DNA of 64,000 nt, taken from the NCBI GenBank assembly GCA_002825465.1, contig PJER01000012.1:1-64000 (forward strand), written 5' to 3'. The notes below the pieces were generated by a model, which saw only the letters and a program-made list of their open reading frames with translations, was not told where the DNA came from and did not search any database. The DNA is from Candidatus Thorarchaeota archaeon MP8T_1 (GTDB taxonomy: Archaea; Asgardarchaeota; Thorarchaeia; Thorarchaeales; Thorarchaeaceae). Below are positions 35,099-44,014 of this stretch, one piece after another. The position numbers and the translations under genes were made by a program. Each line of letters begins with the position of its first letter. Positions within the stretch are counted from its first letter, which is position 1.

Positions 35099-35839
35099 AT
35101 GTTTCAGACACAAAGTATGGCTTACGACCGAGCAATTACGGTCTTCAGTCCAGAAGGAAGATTGTATCAAGTTGAATATGCAACAGAAGCAGTCCGTCAT
35201 GGGCCTCTTGCTGTTGGCGTCAAAGCTGTCGATGGAGTTGTTTTGGCTGGTGAGAAAAGATCTCCTCATGCATTAGCTGATTTGGATTCACTCAAGAAAA
35301 TTCTCCTGATTGATGACCATGTTGGTACAGCTATTGCAGGTCTTCATGCAGATGCAAGGAAGCTCATTGATCAAGCTAGAGTTCAAGCTCAAATCAACAA
35401 GCTTCACTATGACGAACCTATCTTAATCCAGTCTCTAGTTGTCAACATCTGTGATGATAAGCAACTTCATACACAATATGGTGGTGCTCGCCCATACGGC
35501 GTATCATTACTTGTTGCTGGCATTGACGATAATGGCCCTCAGCTCTATACTACTGACCCCTCAGGATCATTCTGGGGCTGGAAAGCCACTGCGATTGGAA
35601 AGGAATCTGATGTTGTTCGTGACTTCTTCCAAGAACACTACAAAGCAAACATCAAGATCGATGCAGCACTTACGTTAGCTCTTAAAGGTCTATTCCAGTC
35701 TGAGGATCTTTCAACTCTCAATGTTGCTGAGAAATCGAAGACAGTAGAGATTGGCATGATTGACACAACTGATAAAATCTTCAAGATTCTGTCAAATGAT
35801 GAGGTCCAAGAGAAACTGACAGCTCTAAAATCAGCTTAG
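35099..35839 (+). CDS. psmA: proteasome alpha subunit
   Basis: 246 residues, full length. The N-terminal alpha-subunit signature YDRAITVFSPEGRL.QVEYA is present (residues 9-28), as is the RPYGVS region and the typical GSFWGWKATAIG. Alpha rings gate the archaeal 20S proteasome and bind the ATPase (PAN or Cdc48). There is no N-terminal catalytic threonine, as expected for alpha. The beta subunit is not in the window. A ggag element lies about 14 bases before ATG 35099; an internal ATG at 35117 would give a shorter form. It is convergent with the ATP-grasp gene, with 11 bases between. Confidence 0.95.
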   Translation: MFQTQSMAYDRAITVFSPEGRLYQVEYATEAVRHGPLAVGVKAVDGVVLAGEKRSPHALADLDSLKKILLIDDHVGTAIAGLHADARKLIDQARVQAQINKLHYDEPILIQSLVVNICDDKQLHTQYGGARPYGVSLLVAGIDDNGPQLYTTDPSGSFWGWKATAIGKESDVVRDFFQEHYKANIKIDAALTLALKGLFQSEDLSTLNVAEKSKTVEIGMIDTTDKIFKILSNDEVQEKLTALKSA

Positions 35840-35850
35840 TCTTGTTAATA

Positions 35851-36747
35851 CTATCTCTTTGACTGCACCACAAGTCTATCAATAATAAGACTTGCAACAT
35901 CTAGGCCTGTGACTCTTGATAATGCACTCCAGGATGGTGCTGCATTTGCTTCAATAACACATGGGCCCTCTGGAGATTCAATGATATCTACTCCTGTATA
36001 ATCCAGATTTAGCACTTCAGCAGTTTTTAATGCGCACTCTCTATACTCTGGAGTGAGATCGGTTACTTGTGCTTCTCCTCCTCCATGTATATTGGTACGC
36101 CACTCGCCATCAACATCCTTAGGCACATATCGATACATTGCACCTATCAACTCTCCTCCGATAACGAAAGCTCTAATGTCTCGGTCAGGTTTCTGTACAA
36201 GTTCCTGAACATAGAGAACCTGTCCAAGTTGGTGTATGAATTTCATTGCTCTGTAGGTGAGCTCACGATGTTCCGCTCGAATCATCCCCATCCCCCTTGC
36301 TCCTATGAGTGGCTTAATGATGACATCTCCTACTTCATCCGCGAACTCGATTGCTGATTCTAGATTTTCACCAATGTATGTTCTTGGAACCCGAATACCA
36401 GCTTTGTTCAGCGCAGTAAGTGTTGCATACTTATCTTTCGCTCTTCTGAATGAGTATGCTGGATTCATTACATATATCCCCGCATCTTCAAAATGTTCAA
36501 GGAGGCTAATTCTAAACGTTATCTGATCTCCTGTCCCGAATCCTACTGTTCTAACTATCACGCCATCCATATTCGAAACGTCTTCTTCATCTAGGTAAGT
36601 GAACTTGTTTGGAATTTGAGCTGCGACATCAGGCAAACGAAATGGCTTCGGGGTATGACCTTTTGCCTTGATTGCATCTATTAGACCTGCAGTTGCCCAA
36701 TTATTCACATTCTCGTGATAGACTACTCCAAAGAGACAGTTTGTCAT
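35851..36747 (-). CDS. RimK/CofF/MptN-type ATP-grasp glutamate ligase
   Basis: 298 residues. An N-terminal preATP-grasp domain precedes an ATP-grasp core: KPLIGARGMGM (glycine-rich loop), YVQELVQKPDRDIRAFVIG, and the metal-binding DIIES..VIEANAAPSWSALSRVTG (Glu and Asn). It belongs with archaeal enzymes that add glutamate to tetrahydromethanopterin (MptN) or F420 (CofF), or to lysine-biosynthesis LysX/ribosomal RimK. The exact acceptor is not decided by sequence. It stands alone, convergent with psmA. Confidence 0.8.
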   Translation of the reverse strand: MTNCLFGVVYHENVNNWATAGLIDAIKAKGHTPKPFRLPDVAAQIPNKFTYLDEEDVSNMDGVIVRTVGFGTGDQITFRISLLEHFEDAGIYVMNPAYSFRRAKDKYATLTALNKAGIRVPRTYIGENLESAIEFADEVGDVIIKPLIGARGMGMIRAEHRELTYRAMKFIHQLGQVLYVQELVQKPDRDIRAFVIGGELIGAMYRYVPKDVDGEWRTNIHGGGEAQVTDLTPEYRECALKTAEVLNLDYTGVDIIESPEGPCVIEANAAPSWSALSRVTGLDVASLIIDRLVVQSKR

Positions 36748-36891
36748 TTGGTTTCCCTCGTTTCTAAGTATGCTTCATGAATTTATTTCAGTTAAAAGAA
36801 CTACCTACTAACTACTTCAGTAATTATTTAGTGTTCAGTATTCTCGTTTTTGATTGTGAACTAAGATAATCGTTAAGTAGGTTTCATACTT

Positions 36892-37926
36892 ATGTATAAT
36901 CAAGGAGATAACACGCGAAGGATGATTAATAATGTAGTTGAGCTCGCAGAGAAGCTCTCTGCAGAGCGTAAGAAAAATCCTGAACTCTCTGCACTGATGA
37001 ACGAAGCTGCTCAAGGACAGGCACCACGATTTTTAATGATCTCCCCTATTACGAGAAGCTCTCAGGACCTTCAGTTATTCAATATGAAGAGAGGTGATGT
37101 TTTTCATGGAACGAGAGTACCTCATGAACCACTATTACCAATATCACAATCACCTATTCTTTTTGCAGGCCCTGCTTCCTATAATAGGGCATTTCCAGAG
37201 CATCGTGGAGTGATTCTTACTTTCGATTTAGAAGAACCTGAAGATATCATTCGTGTATCATTGGATAATATTAGGAACCATCCTGATTTGATTGATGTAC
37301 CCGTGATTGCATTTCGAGTTGACTATGACAGAGGTAGCGCACGCATTATCGCACATGGAAAAGGTCGCAGTTATGAGTATGAAAATTGGCTTTTGTCCCG
37401 AATTAAACACCCTGATCCTCTAGATTCAGAAACTCTGGTCTTAATTTGTTCGGATTCGAGAGTTCACCCGCCTGTTACTCCTAGAGGGTTACCCATGGCA
37501 ATTCAATCCCTTGGTGGTTACCTTCCTCCGTATACTGGAGCAGATGATGAAACACTTCAGTTGAATAATTTCTTTGATGAGTGGCTCTCAAAGCAAATGA
37601 ATGACCCGCACATCCTTATTGTTGTACATGGTAATTTTGAGGGTGAAGGCCCTTCATGTGGAGCTGCTGAGGCATCACTAAATCCTAATGAAATAAGCAA
37701 CTCGATCCTACTTTCCGTGATTATCGAACTAGAACGTGCAACCAGACCATACGAACCCATTCCCGCACAATCCGCTGAGGATCGTGTGAAATCCCTCTCT
37801 CACGCCATTCGAGAGAATCTTTTGACTTACCCACCTGTGCGCATATCTGTTGATACAAAATCATCTGACTTTATTCAGATTCTATTGATGGATACCGTAA
37901 GTAATGTATTATCCACTGAAGACTGA
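36892..37926 (+). CDS. divergent beta-carbonic-anhydrase-like protein
   Basis: 344 residues; beta-carbonic anhydrases are usually near 200. The first 170 residues are an unrecognised extension. From about 180 the protein resembles beta-CA: LVLICSDSRV with the C-x-D-x-R dyad (C186, D188, R190), QSLGGY in the place of the RNAGN segment, and ILIVVHGNFEGEGPSCGAAE. The zinc-binding His and Cys are normally two residues apart (HxxC); here H246 and C256 are separated by nine residues. Zinc binding is possible but geometry must differ, so carbonic anhydrase activity is uncertain. The gene is single, with no bicarbonate-use genes nearby. Confidence 0.65.
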   Translation: MYNQGDNTRRMINNVVELAEKLSAERKKNPELSALMNEAAQGQAPRFLMISPITRSSQDLQLFNMKRGDVFHGTRVPHEPLLPISQSPILFAGPASYNRAFPEHRGVILTFDLEEPEDIIRVSLDNIRNHPDLIDVPVIAFRVDYDRGSARIIAHGKGRSYEYENWLLSRIKHPDPLDSETLVLICSDSRVHPPVTPRGLPMAIQSLGGYLPPYTGADDETLQLNNFFDEWLSKQMNDPHILIVVHGNFEGEGPSCGAAEASLNPNEISNSILLSVIIELERATRPYEPIPAQSAEDRVKSLSHAIRENLLTYPPVRISVDTKSSDFIQILLMDTVSNVLSTED

Positions 37927-37936
37927 AGATTGGCAA

Positions 37937-38602
37937 TTAATACTGTCCGTAATACGACACAATTCGATCTTCATAGATTTCGAAATCCTGAATGAATCCA
38001 TTCAATTTGAAAACTGGAACAACAGGCACACCTTCATGCATCTCAACTTCTTCGACAAGCCAAGTGACCATAGTGGGAAAAATAATGTAATTTCCTGGTG
38101 TCATGGATGGTATTTTCTCCGATAATCTATCCATCTCTGAAGATAATCTGCCAGTTCTTATCTTCTGTTTTTCAGCGGCATCCCTAAGAGCCGAGCCCTT
38201 TCCTCCTCGAACACTCCACATTTTTGCATCAACAGATATGATAGTTCGTCCTCGAACCCCAATGACATCGATCTCCATTCCCTTTACATCAGATGTTCCC
38301 CTTCGTCTGAAACTTTCTGCACACTTGAAATTGTTCTCAGTTAGAATATTAGCAATCAATCCTTCGAAATCTTTCCAAGTCAACAGATTCACAACATCTA
38401 CTATTTGCACTCCAGCTTCGGTAGCTATCATCGCTAATTCTATTCGTTTCTCTCTATCAACCACAATAGTCCCTTGCTCATTCACGCGAAGATTGAAACT
38501 ATAACAGATATCCAAATCTAATGATTCGGTGTATTCAACTACACCTGTTTCTTTTGATTGGTCTAGAAGGTCAATGATGGTAGATTTAAGAGATGATTTC
38601 AT
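37937..38602 (-). CDS. PD-(D/E)XK nuclease-like protein (Mrr/restriction endonuclease fold)
   Basis: 221 residues. The middle contains GLIANILTENNF, then a basic RRRGTSDVKG, then MEIDVIGVRGRTIISVDAKMW: the Asp and the D-A-K form the (D)...(D/E)xK catalytic pattern of Mrr-like nucleases. N- and C-terminal portions are unknown. A role in DNA repair or restriction is plausible; no methyltransferase is adjacent. The stop lies 10 bases after that of the convergent carbonic-anhydrase-like gene. Confidence 0.65.
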   Translation of the reverse strand: MKSSLKSTIIDLLDQSKETGVVEYTESLDLDICYSFNLRVNEQGTIVVDREKRIELAMIATEAGVQIVDVVNLLTWKDFEGLIANILTENNFKCAESFRRRGTSDVKGMEIDVIGVRGRTIISVDAKMWSVRGGKGSALRDAAEKQKIRTGRLSSEMDRLSEKIPSMTPGNYIIFPTMVTWLVEEVEMHEGVPVVPVFKLNGFIQDFEIYEDRIVSYYGQY

Positions 38603-38671
38603 ACTAAACTTTCTAAAACTGAGTTAGTTTATAACATCAGTAGGTGACAGAAGAATAAGAAGGAGAAGTCT

Positions 38672-39166
38672 ATGGCTGAAATAACAGTAGGCTGGAAGCG
38701 AGTTCTGGACGCATTTGAAGATTGGATAAGTTACGAAACTACTGAGTTCGGACCCTACACAGGTTACTTCTCACTCGAAAATCTGAGAGACCTAATGCAC
38801 TCTGAAATAATTGGCTGGATGCGTTCAATGTTTGAAGACATTATTCCTGGGAGAGTAGAAAAATGTAGGAACGCTGGTATTGCGTTTGAAGATTTTATAC
38901 CCTACATGCCTGATCCAGATGCACGAGAAGTTGTTCAGTCAATGATTGATTTGACTCAATTATTAGCTGACGATATGCTTGTAATGAGCGATACCATTCA
39001 TAATATGCATGAAGATTACAAGACTGGTGGATTTGATGAGATAGTTCCATATCTCTCTGAACTTGCTGATTATGAAGAGAATATTCGACATCATATGAGT
39101 CTATTTAGCCAGGGATTTGGGAAACTTCAGAAGATGGGTCTCGAAATGCCTGATTTAGAGTCTTGA
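38672..39166 (+). CDS. hypothetical helical protein
   Basis: 164 residues, rich in helices and acidic residues, with no membrane segment and no cysteine motif. One cysteine only. I recognise no family. aggaga lies a few bases before the ATG, so expression is likely. The pattern of amphipathic helices (VVQSMIDLTQLLADDMLVMSD and later) suggests a helical bundle, perhaps a dimeric adaptor. Neighbours do not clarify its role. Confidence 0.6.
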   Translation: MAEITVGWKRVLDAFEDWISYETTEFGPYTGYFSLENLRDLMHSEIIGWMRSMFEDIIPGRVEKCRNAGIAFEDFIPYMPDPDAREVVQSMIDLTQLLADDMLVMSDTIHNMHEDYKTGGFDEIVPYLSELADYEENIRHHMSLFSQGFGKLQKMGLEMPDLES

Positions 39167-39253
39167 TTTTACTAAATTAACGTTCTTAGCAAACCTTAAG
39201 TGAAAAGAATGTTGGATTTTTCCTGACCCACAAAAAGTGAGGTGAAAAACGCA

Positions 39254-39352
39254 ATGGGTACTGAAACAACTTACTCTGCCCATCAGTATCGGGTCTCAAA
39301 CACGAAAGGTGACTGCCAAATTAAGTCACGAGGTGAACGTGTTCTCAAGTGA
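39254..39352 (+). CDS. short leader-like reading frame overlapping the HTH gene
   Basis: A 32-codon frame (ATG 39254, TGA 39350-39352) with a better ribosome binding site (gaggtg, about nine bases upstream) than the following gene. It overlaps the first 44 bases of the HTH frame in another register. It may be a leader peptide, or the true N-terminus of the HTH protein separated from it by a frameshift or sequencing error. Confidence 0.35.
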   Translation: MGTETTYSAHQYRVSNTKGDCQIKSRGERVLK

Positions 39353-39674
39353 CCGTAAGGTCTCTACTACTAGTTTTCAGCGTCTTCAAACTGCATTCTT
39401 CCAATTAGCAGATGCTAGGATGAGTGATACACAGAAGACTGTTTTGAAATTGAGTCATCAGTTACTCAAGTTCAATGACCTATCGGTGACTGCTCTAGCA
39501 GACTTAGTTTCCCGCAGATCTAAGGTTCCCTATAGCACAACAAAATGGAATCTACGGTCTCTAAAGGAAATGGGTTTGCTAACTGGAGGTGACTCACACC
39601 GTAAGGGAGAACGTGCTCGTCTAACGCGCGAGGCTCAGATGTTGGCAGACTATTTCCATAAAGAGGAATCTTAG
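39309..39674 (+). CDS. small winged-helix transcriptional regulator
   Basis: 121 residues if started at GTG 39309. The core (about 38-115) is a winged helix: ALADLVSRRSKVPYSTTKWNLRSLKEMGLL followed by a wing and a basic turn, RKGERARLT. The N-terminal 35 residues are not recognisable and their start is uncertain because no ribosome binding site fits; ATG 39420 would still include the HTH core. A strong hairpin terminator follows two bases after the stop. Confidence 0.6.
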   Translation: MTAKLSHEVNVFSSDRKVSTTSFQRLQTAFFQLADARMSDTQKTVLKLSHQLLKFNDLSVTALADLVSRRSKVPYSTTKWNLRSLKEMGLLTGGDSHRKGERARLTREAQMLADYFHKEES

Positions 39675-39676
39675 AT

Positions 39677-39713
39677 GCGGGAGGGCTCATTAGAGCCCAT
39701 CCGCTTTTTTTTC
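39677..39713 (+). terminator. hairpin and T8 terminator after the winged-helix gene
   Basis: gcgg-ga-gggctc-atta-gagccc-at-ccgc forms a stem of 6 plus 4 base pairs with one internal loop, and is followed at once by eight T. It begins three bases after the stop codon. This is an intrinsic-terminator arrangement. Confidence 0.75.
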
Positions 39714-39787
39714 CCTTAGGCAATCAGATGAAGATACAGATTGCTTGTCTGTTCTCAATCGATACTGCAATGCTTTACGTATCGATT

Positions 39788-40504
39788 TCATCGCATCTTC
39801 ATTTTGAATATCTCCCACCCTGAGGTGATGAGAGTCCTTGCCTCTTCGAGATTAGACGCTGCCGCGAGGACAATATCTACAGACTTGTATTCATGTGGAC
39901 CAAGGGGACCACGATTCCATTGAAGTCCTGTAGCAACATCCTTTGGGCCAAGCTCGAGATTCTTCTTGAGGTCGCGGTTGTTACTATCAATCTTTAGTTT
40001 AGATGGAGTAGAAATCTCCCACGCATCTGGTACAGGGTCTGATGCGATAACAGCACACAATGGATTCTCATCGTATACTGATATCATTCTTGTATTTTCA
40101 TCAAAAACTCCAATATCATCCTTGTAGCTTGAAGGACCTCCGATATCGAAGTCCATAAGATTATACAATTTCAAATCTTCAATGATACCATCACTGAGAT
40201 TCGTAATCTTATGACGAATCAACATGAACGGTTTATTTCGACTCCAAACCTCGATTTCTATTCTAACTAGAGGAATATTATTAGCTACAGGAGAGTAGTC
40301 TAAAACAACCATTGTTCTTCCTTGGGATTCTTCCTTTTTCACGATAGAGATTTTCTCTTTCTCAACTGTGTTTATGCTATATGGAACACCATCCACAAGA
40401 TATGTCACCCAGAAACCAGCTTTTGTATCAGCAGGATTTCTGAGCAATAGTTGTTCTTTTCCTTTAGCGTTGATCAGACTGAGGCGTTTGATGTAGAAAC
40501 CCAA
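39788..40504 (-). CDS. hypothetical beta-rich protein
   Basis: 238 residues with alternating hydrophobic strands (VDGVPYSINTVEKEKISIVKK, MVVLDYSPV, VRIEIEVWSR, FMLIRHKITNLSDG). This resembles a beta-sandwich, perhaps of the galactose-mutarotase-like or NEW3/invasin type, but I cannot name it. There is no signal peptide or membrane helix. The start is TTG 40504, preceded by aaggt; no other start is better. Its function is unknown. Confidence 0.55.
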   Translation of the reverse strand: MGFYIKRLSLINAKGKEQLLLRNPADTKAGFWVTYLVDGVPYSINTVEKEKISIVKKEESQGRTMVVLDYSPVANNIPLVRIEIEVWSRNKPFMLIRHKITNLSDGIIEDLKLYNLMDFDIGGPSSYKDDIGVFDENTRMISVYDENPLCAVIASDPVPDAWEISTPSKLKIDSNNRDLKKNLELGPKDVATGLQWNRGPLGPHEYKSVDIVLAAASNLEEARTLITSGWEIFKMKMR

Positions 40505-40747
40505 GCGACCTTGTCCTCAAGATGCACACTCGAGTGCATATGAAACGTCCAACCTCGGTTTTCGGTTTCCGGTTTCAAGGATTTCAGACATGACCATTCA
40601 CTGAACCTATGCAGATTCTTCATTGCGTAAATCGTGATATAAACATCCGCATTATTCTAAACATTATAATGTGGACAATACCTTACATGTCATAAAGTTG
40701 ATAAACGAGGGGATTAAACTCGTTCTCAGTCTGGGTAGGTATAGTTA

Positions 40748-41974
40748 ATGACCAATCTCAATGTTGAACAACTCCAAAAATGGTACAGAAATCAGCTCAA
40801 AAAGAAATCTAGTGAGTTTCTAAAGCAAGCAGAGAAAAGCTACAAAATTGTTCAGAGAACCTTGAAGGACATTGAAGAATTGACAAAGGAATTTGAGGAT
40901 GATGAAATAGATGATGCTGATGGAATTGCGTCCCGCTTTGCAATGAAAGTCAAAGAGATTGTTTCTGATTTTTATGTTGATAAGGAGATTACCTATGAAG
41001 GAACGGAATCTATGCAGAGTGAGATACAACGATTCATTCAGGAATTGTGGGGTGCAGGAGCTCGTTGGATTGGAAGATTGGACAAGCGACATAAAACAAC
41101 GATCAAATCCTTGGATGTTGATATGAAAGAACTTTCCAAGGAAATGAAGAGGATTGGAAAACTCCTCTATGATTATAGCTGGGTCAAGGACCTGGAACGA
41201 ATAGGTGGTAGAATTAACACCCTTCATGACCTGACCTTCAGCAAGGAAATATTCGAAGAACAGATTAATACCGTACGCTTGAAGATTCATTCTGCAAAAG
41301 AGGAATATGAAAAATCAAAGAAAGCATTTGAGGAGTTTACTGAGACTTCCAATGTTTCAGAATTACTTAATCTAGATGAACAAGCTGAGCACATTTCCAC
41401 CCTCCTAAAGATGAAAATGAATCCTCTGAAAAAGCAGGTAAAGAAATTCCTTCAACATGATACAGGAGTACGTGTTGGTCCAGCTGGCCAAAAGGCACTC
41501 ACAGATTATTTTGAGGAACCATATAATGCAATAACCGAGGAATCTGATGGTTATCCCGGCTTGATTGAAGGTCTTAATGGATTACAAGAGGCAATTGAAA
41601 AGAACAAACTCTCGCTCAAAGATAGGCTTGCACGACGCGCAATTGAGGAAATTACAGTAATTCGAGATGGTGGTCTACTTGACCTCCAAAAACAAGCTAA
41701 GGAAATCGAAGATAAACGACATACATATGCTGGTTCTGATGTTTATACTAAGAGTGCAGGACTCGAAGCCAATCTAATGGAGGCCAAGAAAAATCTCGAA
41801 TATCACAAGAATGACCTCCTTCGCATACGTGACGACCTTCAAAGACAGATTAGCAAAGCAGATGAATTTAGGGTTCGCATAGAATCTGAGATTCTAGAGT
41901 CCTTCTCCGAAAAAGTCACTATTCATCTTGAGGTATCGCTAGAACCTTTGATTGCTTTATGTTCAGTAGATTGA
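40748..41974 (+). CDS. long coiled-coil protein
   Basis: 408 residues, almost wholly helical with heptad-like Leu/Ile spacing and many Lys and Glu (for example around 40-70, 150-215 and 300-385). There is no membrane helix and no recognised catalytic domain. The C-terminal 25 residues become hydrophobic (VTIHLEVSLEPLIALC). It begins a plus-strand block with further coiled-coil genes at 42916 and 44868. It may be structural or a partner of those (inference). Confidence 0.7.
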   Translation: MTNLNVEQLQKWYRNQLKKKSSEFLKQAEKSYKIVQRTLKDIEELTKEFEDDEIDDADGIASRFAMKVKEIVSDFYVDKEITYEGTESMQSEIQRFIQELWGAGARWIGRLDKRHKTTIKSLDVDMKELSKEMKRIGKLLYDYSWVKDLERIGGRINTLHDLTFSKEIFEEQINTVRLKIHSAKEEYEKSKKAFEEFTETSNVSELLNLDEQAEHISTLLKMKMNPLKKQVKKFLQHDTGVRVGPAGQKALTDYFEEPYNAITEESDGYPGLIEGLNGLQEAIEKNKLSLKDRLARRAIEEITVIRDGGLLDLQKQAKEIEDKRHTYAGSDVYTKSAGLEANLMEAKKNLEYHKNDLLRIRDDLQRQISKADEFRVRIESEILESFSEKVTIHLEVSLEPLIALCSVD

Positions 41975-41990
41975 ATGGCGGCAGATAATA

Positions 41991-42815
41991 TTGCGAATAT
42001 TAGTAACATCTGAAAAAGATATAGCTAGTCAGACAATCAAAACAGTCCTGATTGAGGAATATGGATTTCTTCCAACTGGAGAAATCTTTGAGGACAATCC
42101 AATTCTATCAATAGATGAATCAACACTCCTAATTACAACCAAGCGTGATATGATTTTTTGTGATCACCTAGAAGATCACTTTAATGCTGAAGTCTTTATT
42201 TTCTGTTCTCGCCACCGTGCTGAGTCTGCAAAACCTGCTCTATTGGTACACAGTACGGGAAATCTTGGAAAAGAAGCTCTCTTTGGTGGAAGCCCCCAGA
42301 AAGTTTCTGTTTCAGCTCCTGCTCTTGTTTCTAAAGCATTAGATCGTCTACAGAGCGAGAAAGAGATGCGTGGATTGCATGAATTTGATGTTTCACTTGA
42401 AGTCACTCACCATGGGCCTACATCTATGAATACACCATTGGTTTTTGTAGAACTTGGAAGTAATGAACAGTATTGGGTTCACAAAGATGCAGCGAGGGCA
42501 GTTGCAGCAGCAGTTATGGATTGCATCAAAGAGCCTCTTTTGTGTGAATCTGTAATTGGTTTTGGGGGGACTCATTATGCCAGTAAGTTTAACAAACTTG
42601 TTTTGGAAAAGGATTACAAAATCGGACACATGGCTCCAAAGTATGCAATTGATGAATTGACAATTGATGTTGTTAAACAGATGATATCAAGAACTGCTGG
42701 TACTGTTTCATGTGCGATAATAGACTGGAAAGGAATGAATGCTGATAATAAAGCACACCTCTTCCCTATATTGGAAGATACAGGACTAGAAATTATTCGA
42801 GATAAAGATGCATAA
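41991..42815 (+). CDS. dtdA: archaeal D-aminoacyl-tRNA deacylase
   Basis: 274 residues, the usual DTD2/GEK1 length. Diagnostic motifs are SRHRAESAKPALLVHSTGN, EVTHHGPT (with adjacent histidines), FVELGS and GFGGTHYA. The enzyme removes D-amino acids wrongly charged to tRNA and also protects against aldehyde-modified aminoacyl-tRNAs, and is restricted to archaea and plants. The start is TTG 41991. The coiled-coil gene ends 17 bases before, so co-transcription is likely. Confidence 0.93.
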   Translation: MRILVTSEKDIASQTIKTVLIEEYGFLPTGEIFEDNPILSIDESTLLITTKRDMIFCDHLEDHFNAEVFIFCSRHRAESAKPALLVHSTGNLGKEALFGGSPQKVSVSAPALVSKALDRLQSEKEMRGLHEFDVSLEVTHHGPTSMNTPLVFVELGSNEQYWVHKDAARAVAAAVMDCIKEPLLCESVIGFGGTHYASKFNKLVLEKDYKIGHMAPKYAIDELTIDVVKQMISRTAGTVSCAIIDWKGMNADNKAHLFPILEDTGLEIIRDKDA

Positions 42816-42915
42816 AACCCTCTTTCTGGTTTAAACTATCAGTTCATTACATTCCCGAAAGGAATATTAAAAGAATCGTTTTACCCTCATCCACGCTGCT
42901 AAAGTTGGGGATAGC

Positions 42916-43830
42916 ATGGCCGCGAAAGACGATAACCCACTCATCAAAGAAATTTCCGAAAAAGTTGATAGTCTTACTGAGGAGATAGCAAATATTCGGG
43001 AAGAGCTAAAAGTGCTTGAATCATTGGAGGATATCAAGAAATTCGATAAGGTCTTAGATGGTCTTGCTACATCAAAGGATTCAGAAATTATAAGCAAGAA
43101 GATGGAAGAACTATCTACTTCAATAAACGGATTTGAAGAGGACATTAAAATCATCAAAGATGCCAAAGAAACTGAGGTCATCATCAAAAAGATTGATGAT
43201 ATACTCATCTCTCTCGCTGATTCAGATGTGCTTGGTAAAAAACTAGATGATCTTCAGGGCTATGTTGCAGGTCTTTCAAGTCTTGAAGAAAAAGTCGAAG
43301 ATCTCTCTGCACAATTTGCTGAAACAAATGAAATAGTTGGTATTATTGTACGCCAGCTGGATGATATTGAAAGAAAATACAATCAATCCCTCGATAAGAT
43401 AACAGAAACAGCTGAACTAGTAGCGAAGATTACTTCCAGGACAACAGTTGGAGATTCAGACACGAAATCTACCGAAAAGAAATCTACCAAGTCTACCGAA
43501 GATGATGAGGAAGTTACACAGAAAAAGAAATCTCCTGTATCAAAAGCAAATCTCCCCTCTACCATTGACACACTTATGGGAAAACTACTTGAAATGGTCA
43601 ATCCCCAGACCGAAGCTAAAGATATGGCAGATGCTCTCGAAGAAGTTCGTGATGAACTTACTCCCATGATCACAGTTCATACTCCTGTAATATTCCAATT
43701 TGGGAAGAAAGCTAGAGAATTGAAATCATATCCTCCTACAGCAACACTAAATGAAAATGATATTGCCACGTTGAACAAGGAAATAAAATCATGGAAGAGC
43801 AAGCTGAAAGAGATTGCCAAAAGTTCCTAA
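42916..43830 (+). CDS. coiled-coil protein with globular C-terminal end
   Basis: 304 residues. Residues 1-165 are coiled coil with heptads (EKVDSLTEEIANIREELKV). A low-complexity Ser/Thr/Lys/Asp-rich linker (about 175-215) leads to a helical C-terminal part. Highly charged, no membrane helix. The ATG at 42916 is preceded by ggggatagc. It is one of three coiled-coil genes in 8 kb, and the 185-base gap after it contains no obvious gene. Confidence 0.65.
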   Translation: MAAKDDNPLIKEISEKVDSLTEEIANIREELKVLESLEDIKKFDKVLDGLATSKDSEIISKKMEELSTSINGFEEDIKIIKDAKETEVIIKKIDDILISLADSDVLGKKLDDLQGYVAGLSSLEEKVEDLSAQFAETNEIVGIIVRQLDDIERKYNQSLDKITETAELVAKITSRTTVGDSDTKSTEKKSTKSTEDDEEVTQKKKSPVSKANLPSTIDTLMGKLLEMVNPQTEAKDMADALEEVRDELTPMITVHTPVIFQFGKKARELKSYPPTATLNENDIATLNKEIKSWKSKLKEIAKSS

Positions 43831-44014
43831 CAACTTATACAGATCAATTCGCAACCATCATTTTTTGGTATTTTTACGAGTCCGATTGGCATAGGTTTAT
43901 CTCATTCCTGCACAAATGCGCAACCAGATTTGTCCATCTTGATGGTATTATCAATGGACAGTTGATTGGAGCTCCTTGATTCCAATTCTCTCAGATATAA
44001 CGGACGGTAGTGTC

